Assembly (NCBI GenBank): GCA_963777625.1
Contig: CAVZRO010000030.1
Coordinates: forward strand, 1 to 56,618
Direction of reading: 5' to 3'
DNA from: DATDIC01 sp963777625
GTDB lineage: Bacteria; Pseudomonadota; Alphaproteobacteria; Acetobacterales; Acetobacteraceae
Length of the DNA: 56,618 bases
Numbering within the stretch: the first letter of the stretch is position 1; each line of letters begins with the position of its first letter. The position numbers were made by a program, and so were the translations under genes. Under the pieces are notes generated by a model that saw only the letters and a program-made list of their open reading frames with translations, ran no database searches and was not told the DNA's origin. This document shows, in pieces, positions 44,824-52,261 of this stretch.

Positions 44824-46140
44824 ATGATCCGACATCTCAAGCTCGGCCTGTCCGATGCCGAGACGGTGGAAGCGGACCGCAAGGTGCGCGAAACCGTGGA
44901 ACACATCATCAATGAGGTCGCGGCACGGGGCGATGCCGCGGTCCGCGAGTTGTCCGCCCGCTTCGACCATTGGGATCCGCCGTCCTTTCGCTTGACGCGC
45001 GGGCAGATCGACGAGCTGATCGGCTCCCTGTCGCCGCAAGTGATCGAGGACATCAGGTTTGCCCAGGCCCAGGTGCGTCGTTTCGCCGAAGCCCAACGCG
45101 CCGCTCTGCGCGACATTGAGGTGGAAACGCTGCCGGGCGTGAGGCTCGGCCACAAGAACATTCCCGTCGGCAGTGTCGGCTGCTACGTGCCGGGCGGCCG
45201 CTATCCGATGGTCGCCTCGGCTCACATGAGCGTGCTGACCGCGAAAGTTGCCGGCGTCCAGCGCATCATCGCCTGCACGCCCCCGCTGAACGGCGTGCCG
45301 CCGGCGGCGACCGTCGCTGCGATGGCGCTCGGCGGAGCCGATGAGATCTACCTGCTCGGCGGCGTGCAGGCGGTTGCCGCCATGGCCCTGGGTACTGCGA
45401 CGATCGCGCCGGTCGATATGCTGGTCGGCCCGGGCAATGCCTATGTCGCCGAAGCCAAGCGCCAGCTTTTTGGCCGCGTCGGCATCGACCTGCTGGCGGG
45501 TCCGACCGAGACCCTGATTATTGCCGATGATACCGCTGACGTGGAGATGTGCGCCACCGACCTGCTCGGCCAGGCCGAGCACGGCCCCACATCTCCGGCG
45601 ATCTTGCTTACCACCTCGCCGCGGCTCGCCGATGGCATCCAGGCGGAAATTGATCGCCAGCTCACCCGTCTGCCGACCGCTGACGTTGCCGGCGTGGCGT
45701 GGCGCAATCACGGGCAGGTGATCTTGTGCGATACCGATGACGAACTGGTCCGTGAAGCCGACCGGATCGCCTCCGAGCATGTGCAGGTGCTCACGCGTGA
45801 GCCACGCTGGTTCCTCGACCGCATGCGCAACTATGGCGCGCTGTTCCTCGGGAAGGAGACCAACGTTGCCTACGGCGATAAGGTGATCGGCACGAACCAC
45901 ACGCTGCCGACGAAGCGTGCCGCGCGATACACCGGCGGCCTCTGGGTTGGAAAGTTCCTCAAGACGGTTACATATCAGGAAGTCAGTGCGGAAGCGACCG
46001 CGATGATCGGAGAATACTGCTCCCGCCTCTGTGCGATCGAGAACTTCGCCGCGCACAAGGAACAGGCGGATCTGCGGGTACGGCGATACGGTCGCCGCAA
46101 CGAGATGACGACTGAACAGACGAAAGGAGACCAGTTATGA
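44824..46140 (+). CDS. Histidinol-dehydrogenase family protein, probably not HisD proper
   Basis: The 438-residue product has the complete HisD-fold catalytic set: LLGQAEHGP (zinc Gln and His), ASEHVQVLTREP (catalytic Glu-His), YGDKVIGTNHTLPT (zinc Asp) and NFAAHKEQADLRVRRYG (zinc His). The ending RYTGGLWVGKFLKTVTYQEV and the NHTLPT region resemble the paralogous group that includes sulfopropanediol 3-dehydrogenase (HpsN) rather than biosynthetic HisD. It sits with an SDR and not with his genes. I infer an NAD-dependent polyol or sulfonate dehydrogenase. The next gene overlaps by ATGA. Confidence 0.85.
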   Translation: MIRHLKLGLSDAETVEADRKVRETVEHIINEVAARGDAAVRELSARFDHWDPPSFRLTRGQIDELIGSLSPQVIEDIRFAQAQVRRFAEAQRAALRDIEVETLPGVRLGHKNIPVGSVGCYVPGGRYPMVASAHMSVLTAKVAGVQRIIACTPPLNGVPPAATVAAMALGGADEIYLLGGVQAVAAMALGTATIAPVDMLVGPGNAYVAEAKRQLFGRVGIDLLAGPTETLIIADDTADVEMCATDLLGQAEHGPTSPAILLTTSPRLADGIQAEIDRQLTRLPTADVAGVAWRNHGQVILCDTDDELVREADRIASEHVQVLTREPRWFLDRMRNYGALFLGKETNVAYGDKVIGTNHTLPTKRAARYTGGLWVGKFLKTVTYQEVSAEATAMIGEYCSRLCAIENFAAHKEQADLRVRRYGRRNEMTTEQTKGDQL

Positions 46141-46418
46141 AGGCAGTGTTGCGGGACCATGTCATTGCCGATAGCAGCGACGTGGTCGAAAATGGCGGTT
46201 ACCAGTATTTTCCAGCCTCCGCCGTCAAAATGGATTGGCTTCAGAAGGCTGCGAAGACCGACTCGGATCGTGCCTGCCCGCATGGTGTCCAGTTCTACGA
46301 CGTGGTTATCGACGGCCAGCGGCATCCGCGCGCGGCCTGGTCCTACGAGGCACCGCGCCCCTCAATGCAGCAGGTCGGCGGGCGATTCGGCTTTTGGGAA
46401 GATGTCCAGGTCGCCTGA
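46137..46418 (+). CDS. DUF427 domain protein
   Basis: The 93-residue product contains the DUF427 features: the N-terminal VLRDHVIADSSDVVENGGYQ, YFPASAVKMDWL and the C-terminal AAWSYEAPRPSMQQVGGRFGF with FWEDVQV. The family has a small beta-rich fold of unknown function. It overlaps the HisD-like stop by four bases, so it is part of the same operon. Confidence 0.85.
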   Translation: MKAVLRDHVIADSSDVVENGGYQYFPASAVKMDWLQKAAKTDSDRACPHGVQFYDVVIDGQRHPRAAWSYEAPRPSMQQVGGRFGFWEDVQVA

Positions 46419-47229
46419 CGGGAAGCACCAACTGAACGCTGCTCTCCGATGGCTGTTTCGGGCGCCCGTCTCACTGTATCACTGCGGAGGCGGGCGCTTG
46501 CTCGGGCGCCGATTTCTACTGCTGACCCATATCGGCCGCCGCACCGGGCGGCACCACGAGACCGTGCTTGAAGTCATGGAGTATCGCGACCACGGTCCCG
46601 AACTGATCGTCATGAGCGCGTTCGGCCGCAACGCCGACTGGCTCCGCAACATCGAAGCCGCGCGCTACGCGGAAGCAACCGTTGGTTCACGGCATTTCAC
46701 CGCTGCTTATCGCGTCCTCGACAGCGATGAGGCTGTGCGCGTCGTAAGATCCTACGAACTGCGCAACCGCTGGGCCGTGCCCATCATCCGCGTGGCGCTG
46801 ACTCGTCTCCTGGGCTGGAGCTACCACGGGCAGGACCCGGAACGCCGCCGCCTGGTCGCACAGCTTCCGTTGGTCGCATTGCGACCTCGATCATCCGAAG
46901 AACATCCTATATCGGTACATGCGGCAGCTCCTGATTACTGCCGGGCTCATCCTGCTGGGCGTCGGTGTCCTGTGGCCCTGGATCGGGCGTATCGGGCTGG
47001 GGCACCTGCCCGGCGACCTCGCTATCCGCCGGCCCGGGTTTACCTTGTTCGCACCGCTTGGCTCCAGCATTCTCGTTTCTGTCGTGCTATCGTTGCTTCT
47101 GATGCTTATTGCTTGGCTGTTCCGCCGCTGACCGAGGCGCCCACCAGCGGTATCACGGCAGAATACTCCGCAGGCGGGGTGCGGCCCGGCCGGATAGTCC
47201 GGATCAGTACATGTGCTGTCCGCCATTGA
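46402..47229 (+). CDS. Nitroreductase family deazaflavin-dependent-type oxidoreductase, 3' end suspect
   Basis: The first 160 residues match the split-barrel family that includes F420-dependent DDN: LFRAPVSLYHCGGGRLLG, RFLLLTHIGRRTGRHHETVL, VMSAFGRNADWLRNIEA and LVAQLPLVALRP, where the family normally ends (about 46890). The open frame continues past this to 47229, across the entire DUF2905 gene in another frame and into the convergent phbB. That tail is not protein-like, so a missed stop or frameshift near 46890 is likely. Whether this organism uses F420 is not shown. Confidence 0.72.
   Translation: MSRSPDGKHQLNAALRWLFRAPVSLYHCGGGRLLGRRFLLLTHIGRRTGRHHETVLEVMEYRDHGPELIVMSAFGRNADWLRNIEAARYAEATVGSRHFTAAYRVLDSDEAVRVVRSYELRNRWAVPIIRVALTRLLGWSYHGQDPERRRLVAQLPLVALRPRSSEEHPISVHAAAPDYCRAHPAGRRCPVALDRAYRAGAPARRPRYPPARVYLVRTAWLQHSRFCRAIVASDAYCLAVPPLTEAPTSGITAEYSAGGVRPGRIVRISTCAVRH
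46919..47131 (+). CDS. DUF2905 small membrane protein
   Basis: The 70-residue product starts MRQLLITAGLILLGVGVLWP, has the conserved GRIGLGHLPGDLAIRRPGF between two helices and ends SILVSVVLSLLLMLIAWLF. This is the DUF2905 layout: two membrane helices with a short GDL-containing loop. Function unknown. It lies within the over-long tail of the preceding frame, which supports a frameshift there. Confidence 0.85.
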   Translation: MRQLLITAGLILLGVGVLWPWIGRIGLGHLPGDLAIRRPGFTLFAPLGSSILVSVVLSLLLMLIAWLFRR

Positions 47230-47926
47230 TCGACAGCGTGCTGCCGGTGATGAAGTCCGCCGCATCCGCCGTCAGGAACGCCACGCCACGGGCAATATCC
47301 TCTGCGTGGCCCAACCGGCCCACCGGAATGCGCGCCACGATCTTCTGCAGCACGTCGGCCGGCACCGCCCGCACCATGTCGGTATCTACATAACCCGGCG
47401 CGATCGCATTGACCGTGATGCCGTAGCGCGCGCCCTCCTGCGCCAGCGCCTTGGTGAAGCCGTGGATGCCGGACTTGGCCGCGGCATAGTTTACTTGCCC
47501 GTATTGCCCCGCCTGGCCGTTGATGCTGCCCACATTCACAATCCGCCCGAATTTCCTCTCCCGCATGCTGTCGAACGTCAACTTGCACATGTTGTAACAG
47601 GAACCGAGATTGGTATCGATCACCGCATCCCACATGTCGCGGCTCATCCGCGCCAGGGTTCCATCGCGGGTGATGCCGGCGTTGTTCACCAGTATCTCGA
47701 TCGGCCCGAACTCGGCGGCGATCTGCTCCACCGCTGCCTTGCACGCTTCGAGGCTGCTGACGTCGAACTTGACCGCCTTGGTCCCGGTCTCGCCCTGGAA
47801 CGCCTCGGCCGCCGCATCATTGCCGGCATAGTTGGCGATTACGGTGCGCCCCTGCGCCTTCAGCTCCTTGCTGATCGCGGCGCCGATGCCGCGGGTGCCG
47901 CCGGTGACCAGTGCGACGCGTGCCAT
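47204..47926 (-). CDS. phbB: Acetoacetyl-CoA reductase
   Basis: NADPH-dependent reductase that makes (R)-3-hydroxybutyryl-CoA for polyhydroxybutyrate. The 240-residue product has ALVTGGTRGIGAAISKEL, ILVNNAGITRDGTLARM, the catalytic Ser in VGSINGQAGQYGQ, YAAAKSGIHGFTKALAQE and PGYVDTDMV, all matching PhbB. No synthase or thiolase is nearby, so it is separated from the rest of the PHB pathway. It is convergent with the DUF2905 gene. Bases 47927-48049 contain no gene. Confidence 0.93.
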   Translation of the reverse strand: MARVALVTGGTRGIGAAISKELKAQGRTVIANYAGNDAAAEAFQGETGTKAVKFDVSSLEACKAAVEQIAAEFGPIEILVNNAGITRDGTLARMSRDMWDAVIDTNLGSCYNMCKLTFDSMRERKFGRIVNVGSINGQAGQYGQVNYAAAKSGIHGFTKALAQEGARYGITVNAIAPGYVDTDMVRAVPADVLQKIVARIPVGRLGHAEDIARGVAFLTADAADFITGSTLSINGGQHMY

Positions 47927-48049
47927 CCTGGAGTCTCCATCTGCATTATGCTTCCGGGCGTCAGCCTAGCACCAGGCCGCTCTTGTGGTCAGCGGCAATC
48001 GGGAAAACCGTCTCCCTCGCCGTGCAACTTGTCGCCAGCCGAGGCTGCT

Positions 48050-48631
48050 CTACCGCTGCGCCAACCGCGTGGTGCGATAGAGTTCAGCCAGCATCACGCG
48101 AAGGCCGATGCTGTTGAGCACCAGTTCCCCATGTTCGACAGCGATCGGCCGTTTCGGCCAGGCCCCATCCACGCTGCGGCGCAACAACTCCACGCCGACG
48201 CTGGCCGCTTTGACCACCAGGATTTCCTGTACGCTTGGGATCGTCGTGTAGGCCCACACATTGGCCCAGGTCTCGGCCTGGTTGCTCGGCGAAAGTATCT
48301 CGATCAGCAGGATCGGATCGGTCAGTGCCGTCTCTTCGGACTGATAGTCGGAGCAGGTCACTCCAAGGTCGGGCACGCGCATATTAGTGTCCGATTGCAC
48401 GTGGGGGATCACCCCGGGAGTGACGATCAGCGAACAAGCGCTTTCCTTGTCTCGCAGATGGTTTCGGATCAGGCTCGCAATCTCTCCTTGGATCGCCCCA
48501 TGCGTGCGGTTGGCCGGCGCCATCGCCTGCGGCTCGCCATCGACGAGTTGCCAGGTTTGGCCACCCGGCGGGTTCCAGGCCAGGAACTCCGCCACCGTCA
48601 TTCGCACTGGAATCTTGAGCGCCGCGGTCAT
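48050..48631 (-). CDS. Uma2 family endonuclease-like protein
   Basis: The 193-residue product has the PD-(D/E)XK-type Uma2 layout: MTVAEFLAWNPPGGQTWQLV with VDGE, HGAIQGEIASLIRNHL, MRVPDLGVTC (catalytic Asp region) and DPILLIEILSPSN (E-x-L in place of the usual E-x-K). Uma2 proteins are abundant in cyanobacteria and alphaproteobacteria with unclear roles. The missing Lys may mean loss of nuclease activity, though many Uma2 proteins show this. It is a single gene. Confidence 0.85.
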   Translation of the reverse strand: MTAALKIPVRMTVAEFLAWNPPGGQTWQLVDGEPQAMAPANRTHGAIQGEIASLIRNHLRDKESACSLIVTPGVIPHVQSDTNMRVPDLGVTCSDYQSEETALTDPILLIEILSPSNQAETWANVWAYTTIPSVQEILVVKAASVGVELLRRSVDGAWPKRPIAVEHGELVLNSIGLRVMLAELYRTTRLAQR

Positions 48632-48680
48632 TCCCCCACGGTATCACAGAAGCTGGGTCCGGCGAGAATGCTTCGCCGGG

Positions 48681-49196
48681 CTACTGATCGTACGACACCA
48701 GTGCCTCGCACGGCACATCAAGCCGCGCCCGCCCGTGCAGGAAACTCAATTCGATCAGCGCGGCCGCCGCCGGCACCGTCGCGCCAACACTGCGCAGCAG
48801 CGCAATCCCCGCGGCCATGGTGCCGCCCGTGGCCAGCAAGTCATCGACCACCACCACGCGCTGTCCCGGTTCCACCGCATCAGCCTGGACCTCAATCCGG
48901 TCGGTGCCGTATTCCAGCGCATAGTCGAACCCGATCGTCTCGCCCGGCAGCTTGCCGCGCTTGCGCAGCATCACGAACCCACAGCCCAGCTTCAGCGCCA
49001 GCGGCGCCGCGATCAGGAAGCCGCGGCTTTCGACCCCTGCCAGCAGGTCCGGCTGATAGGCGCGCACCGCCTTCGCCATCCGCCCCATCGCCACCTGCCA
49101 GGCATCGGCGTCGCGCAACAGGGTGGAGATGTCGTAGAACAGGATACCCGGCTTGGGAAAATCGGGAATGCCCCGGATGTGATCCTTCAGGTCCAT
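48681..49196 (-). CDS. apt: Adenine phosphoribosyltransferase
   Basis: Purine salvage enzyme that makes AMP from adenine and PRPP. The 171-residue product starts MDLKDHIRGIPDFPKPGILF, typical of Apt, and has the PRPP-binding RVVVVDDLLATGGTM, plus VESRGFLIAAPLALKLGCGF and LRKRGKLPGETIGFDYALEYG. Length is normal. It is divergent from the aminotransferase, with 75 bases between the starts. Confidence 0.95.
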   Translation of the reverse strand: MDLKDHIRGIPDFPKPGILFYDISTLLRDADAWQVAMGRMAKAVRAYQPDLLAGVESRGFLIAAPLALKLGCGFVMLRKRGKLPGETIGFDYALEYGTDRIEVQADAVEPGQRVVVVDDLLATGGTMAAGIALLRSVGATVPAAAALIELSFLHGRARLDVPCEALVSYDQ

Positions 49197-49271
49197 GCGC
49201 GGGCCTTCCTGGCTGAACTGGTTCGCCTTGGTCTATAACGTCCCGCACCACTGCCGCAACGGGAGGACAGC

Positions 49272-50594
49272 TTGCCCGATACCGCCCTGCTCAACGCCGA
49301 CATCGACGCTGCCCTGGCGGACGCCAAGGAAGCCTATGTCACCCGCAATCCGAAAAGCTTCGCTCGCTTTGTCGAGGCCACAGCCGTCATGCCTGGCGGC
49401 AACACGCGCACGGTGCTGCACTACGACCCGTTCCCGGTGGCAATGGTAAAGGGCAAGGGCTGCCGCCTGTGGGACGCCGACGGCGCCGAATATGTCGATT
49501 TCATCGGCGAATATACCGCCGGCCTCTATGGTCACTCCCACCCGGTCATCCGCGCCGCCGTGGATCGTGCGCTCGACGCCGGCATCAGCTTCGGCGCCTC
49601 CAACCTGCTGGAACCCGCCTTCGCCGGCGCCGTATGCCGGCGATTTGGCCTCGACCGCGTGCGCTTCACCAATTCCGGGACGGAAGCCAACCTGATGGCG
49701 TTGGCCACCGCCTGCGCCGCCACCAGGCGTCGCGCCATCATGGTGTTTCATGGCGGCTATCACGGTGGGGTGTTCACCTTCGCCTCCGGCGGCAATCCCA
49801 TCAACGCGCCATTCGATTTCGTCGTCGCGCCCTACAACGATATCGACGGCACCCAGGCGCTGGTACAGCAGCACGCCGACCGGCTAGCGGCGATCATCCT
49901 GGAGCCGATGATGGGTGGGGGCGGCTGCATCGCCGCCGAGCCCGCCTTCCTGCACGCACTGCGCGACGCCGCCACCCGCATCGGCGCGCTGCTGATCCTG
50001 GACGAGGTCATGACCTCCCGCCTGGCACCCGGTGGGTTGCAGTCGCTGCGTGGCGTCCAGCCAGACCTCACGACGTTCGGCAAATATATCGGCGGCGGCA
50101 TGTCGTTTGGCGCGTTCGGTGGCCGGGCCGAGATCATGGACCTGTTCGATCCGCGCCGGCCGGACGCACTGCCGCACGCCGGCACCTTCAACAATAACGT
50201 GCTGACCATGGCGGCGGGCCTGGCCGGGCTCACCGAGGTATATACCCCCGAAGCGGCAGTGGCGTTGAATACGCGCGGCGACGTGCTGCGTGAGCGGCTG
50301 AACGCGCTCTGCCGGGCCGCCGATTCGCCGCTACAGTTCACCGGTATCGGCTCGATGATGGCGATGCACACCGTGCGCGGCCCGATCCGTTCGCCGGCCG
50401 ATGCGGCGAAGGGCGATGCCAAGCTGAAGGAGTTGTTCTTCTTCGATATGCTGGCGCAAGGCGTCTGGCTTGCCCGGCGAGGCATGATGGCGCTGAGCCT
50501 GCCGATCGGAGACACCGAGTGTGACCACCTGGCCGGCGCAGTGGAGGAGTTCCTGGCGTCGCGCCGATCGCTGTTCGCCACCGGCCGCGCTTAG
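49272..50594 (+). CDS. Class III aminotransferase (glutamate-1-semialdehyde aminomutase-like)
   Basis: PLP enzyme of the GSAM-like group. From TTG 49272 the product has 440 residues: TAVMPGGNTRTVLHYDPFPV, DFIGEYTAGLYGHSHPVI, RFTNSGTEANLMALA, LLILDEVMTSRLAP and the PLP-lysine region TTFGKYIGGGMSFGAFGG. The tetrapyrrole HemL is the best-known relative, but the early DADGAEYVDF pattern also fits other GSAM-like aminotransferases, so the substrate is open. The stop TAG (50592-50594) shares its last base with repeat copy B. Confidence 0.88.
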   Translation: MPDTALLNADIDAALADAKEAYVTRNPKSFARFVEATAVMPGGNTRTVLHYDPFPVAMVKGKGCRLWDADGAEYVDFIGEYTAGLYGHSHPVIRAAVDRALDAGISFGASNLLEPAFAGAVCRRFGLDRVRFTNSGTEANLMALATACAATRRRAIMVFHGGYHGGVFTFASGGNPINAPFDFVVAPYNDIDGTQALVQQHADRLAAIILEPMMGGGGCIAAEPAFLHALRDAATRIGALLILDEVMTSRLAPGGLQSLRGVQPDLTTFGKYIGGGMSFGAFGGRAEIMDLFDPRRPDALPHAGTFNNNVLTMAAGLAGLTEVYTPEAAVALNTRGDVLRERLNALCRAADSPLQFTGIGSMMAMHTVRGPIRSPADAAKGDAKLKELFFFDMLAQGVWLARRGMMALSLPIGDTECDHLAGAVEEFLASRRSLFATGRA

Positions 50595-50717
50595 GAGTTG
50601 TTCGGAAACAACCGCGTCATCTCGTCATTCCCGCGAAAGCGGGAATCCAGGCCGCCGCTGCTGGATTCCCGCTTTCGCGGGAATGACGGTTGATTCTGTT
50701 ATTTCATGACGAGCCCT
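50594..50717. repeat. Miniature inverted-repeat element, copy B (compact)
   Basis: This 124-bp element runs from GGAGTTGTTCGGAAAC through hairpin ATTCCCGCGAAAGCGGGAAT (about 50627-50646), 20 intervening bases, a second hairpin in inverse order (about 50664-50684) and the end GTTATTTCATGACGAGCCCT. Both ends match copy A at 33440-33751 in reverse orientation. It begins at the stop codon of the aminotransferase and its right half could also act as a bidirectional terminator. Confidence 0.8.
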
Positions 50718-50844
50718 TAGCTCGCCGCGCCAGCCTCTTCGCCGCAGGCAAAACAGCGACCCCCGTAAAGCCGACAGATGCGACCAACAGCGCTGCCTGA
50801 TCCAGTCCGGCGCGAAGCCCGACGGACGGATGCGGAGGATCCAC
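50704..50844 (-). CDS. Possible small membrane protein, 46 codons
   Basis: A GTG at 50844 opens a frame reading MDPPHPSVGLRAGLDQAALL, then a hydrophobic stretch VASVGFTGVAVLPAAK and a basic end RLARRAKGSS, with its stop (50704-50706) inside repeat copy B. A single membrane helix is plausible. It lies 17 bases after the exported protein gene at 50862 on the same strand. The only support is composition and position. Confidence 0.3.
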   Translation of the reverse strand: MDPPHPSVGLRAGLDQAALLVASVGFTGVAVLPAAKRLARRAKGSS

Positions 50845-50861
50845 ATCCGACCGTTGTCGTA

Positions 50862-51317
50862 TCAGCCGGTGCGGGTCAGTCGGCCAGTATGCGGGTCGAC
50901 CGAGAACCGGGCGATGACCGTGTTGTCAGGCGCGGCATAGGTAAAGCCGATCTGTCCATCGGGGCCGGCCGCGACATCGGTGACCTTCCAGGTATGGTTC
51001 CCGTTCCATGCCAGTAACGCCTGCGCGATCGTCTGGACGTCGGACGTCGTCAACTGCCGGTCAGCCGGATGGTGGAACAGGGCAAACGTGCCGAACGCAA
51101 ACGGGCGTCGGCGCCAGGCTTCCATCCTGCCGTCGCGTCGGTGCATCCAACGCGCTTGCGGGGCGGGAGGTGCCGGAGGAGCCGCCATGGGCGCGGGTGG
51201 CGGCCCGGCCGGCCCACCGGGCGGCGGCGCCTGCTGCGCCTGGGCTAGAAACGCCCCGCCACCGGCTGCCCCGGCAAGTGCGGCAGCCGTCACCACGGCC
51301 AGAAAGCTCTTTCGCAT
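50862..51317 (-). CDS. Exported proline-rich hypothetical protein
   Basis: ATG 51317, preceded by AGGAG, gives MRKSFLAVVTAAALAGAAGG, a signal peptide ending near LAQAQ. A Pro/Ala/Gly-rich linker follows (PPPGGPAGPPPAPMAAPP), then a folded part with QLTTSDVQTIAQALLAWNGN and NTVIARFSVDPHTGRLTR, which could be a small PepSY-like or binding domain (loose resemblance). It is divergent from the two-component genes with about 134 bases between them, so it may be a target of that regulator. Confidence 0.72.
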   Translation of the reverse strand: MRKSFLAVVTAAALAGAAGGGAFLAQAQQAPPPGGPAGPPPAPMAAPPAPPAPQARWMHRRDGRMEAWRRRPFAFGTFALFHHPADRQLTTSDVQTIAQALLAWNGNHTWKVTDVAAGPDGQIGFTYAAPDNTVIARFSVDPHTGRLTRTG

Positions 51318-51451
51318 TCTAATATCTCCTGTCATGCGAGCCACTGGAAGATAAGTCCCGCAGATTACCGGCCAACGCCGGGGTGGCGACGAATTGCAAC
51401 CGAATGCAACACGCCCTGCTCCGACCGCCCTACAGTTCCTATGATCCAGAG

Positions 51452-52168
51452 ATGGAACAGATGCCGCATATCCTGGTGGTGGACGATGATCGGGAAATTC
51501 GGGAACTGCTTGCCCGGTTTCTGGAGCGCCACCAGCTTCGGGTCACGGTTGTGCGCGACGGCAGGGAAGCGCGGCGCGCCTGGACCACGGGGCACTATCA
51601 TCTCGTCGTACTCGACCTGATGCTTCCGGGTGAGAGCGGGCTAGACTTGGCGCGCTGGATGCGATCGCAATCCGACGTGCCGATCGTGATGCTCACGGCG
51701 ATGGGCGAAGAGACTGACCGTATCATCGGGCTGGAACTTGGGGCCGACGATTACGTGCCCAAGCCGTTCAATCCCCGCGAACTGCTGGCGCGCATTCGCG
51801 CCGTGCTGCGGCGCGCTGGGGACGGCGGCCAACGCAATGAACCCGGCCCCCGCGCGTTGCGCTTTGCCGGTTGGACGCTGGAGCCGGCGCGCCGACGGCT
51901 GCTCAACGGCGAGGGGGCGGAGATTACCCTGACCGGCGGAGAATACGACCTGCTGCTGGCGCTGGTGGAGCGCGCCAACCGGGTGCTCACGCGCGACATG
52001 CTGCTGGATCTGTTGCGCGGTCGCCAGGCCGGTCCGTTCGACCGCGCGATCGATGTCGCCGTCAGCCGGCTGCGCCGCAAGTTGGAAGACGACGGGCGCA
52101 ACGCCCAGCTTATCAAGACCGTACGCGGCGGCGGCTATGTGCTGGCGGCCACGGTTGAGCGGGTCTGA
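51452..52168 (+). CDS. OmpR-family response regulator
   Basis: DNA-binding regulator. The 238-residue product starts MEQMPHILVVDDDREIRELL (acidic pocket DDD), with phospho-acceptor Asp in LVVLDLMLPGESG, Thr/Lys in PIVMLTAMGEE and YVPKPFNPREL. A C-terminal winged helix follows (LTGGEYDLLLALVERANRV, DVAVSRLRRKLEDDGR, IKTVRGGGYVLAA). ATG 51452 was chosen since the family starts just before this motif. It is followed by a histidine kinase gene after about 93 bases. Confidence 0.92.
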   Translation: MEQMPHILVVDDDREIRELLARFLERHQLRVTVVRDGREARRAWTTGHYHLVVLDLMLPGESGLDLARWMRSQSDVPIVMLTAMGEETDRIIGLELGADDYVPKPFNPRELLARIRAVLRRAGDGGQRNEPGPRALRFAGWTLEPARRRLLNGEGAEITLTGGEYDLLLALVERANRVLTRDMLLDLLRGRQAGPFDRAIDVAVSRLRRKLEDDGRNAQLIKTVRGGGYVLAATVERV

Positions 52169-52261
52169 CTTTGTGATTCGGATTACGCGTAACTGGCGTA
52201 GCATAGGGGCCTGTACTTTCGTCCTGAATTGCCGCCAGCCAGGTCCACTTCGCGTAAGCAC

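Noticed and set aside
44785..46056. Long minus-strand open frame opposite the HisD-like gene
   Set aside because: Its composition mirrors the GC-rich sense gene, it has no recognisable motifs, and the sense strand encodes a complete known family.
48050..48631. Uma2 gene as part of a toxin or defence operon
   Set aside because: It stands alone between phbB and apt with gaps on both sides and shows no partner gene.
47213..49216. 667-codon plus-strand frame opposite phbB, the Uma2 gene and apt
   Set aside because: It spans three recognised minus-strand genes and their intergenic gaps, and its protein has no domain-like pattern.
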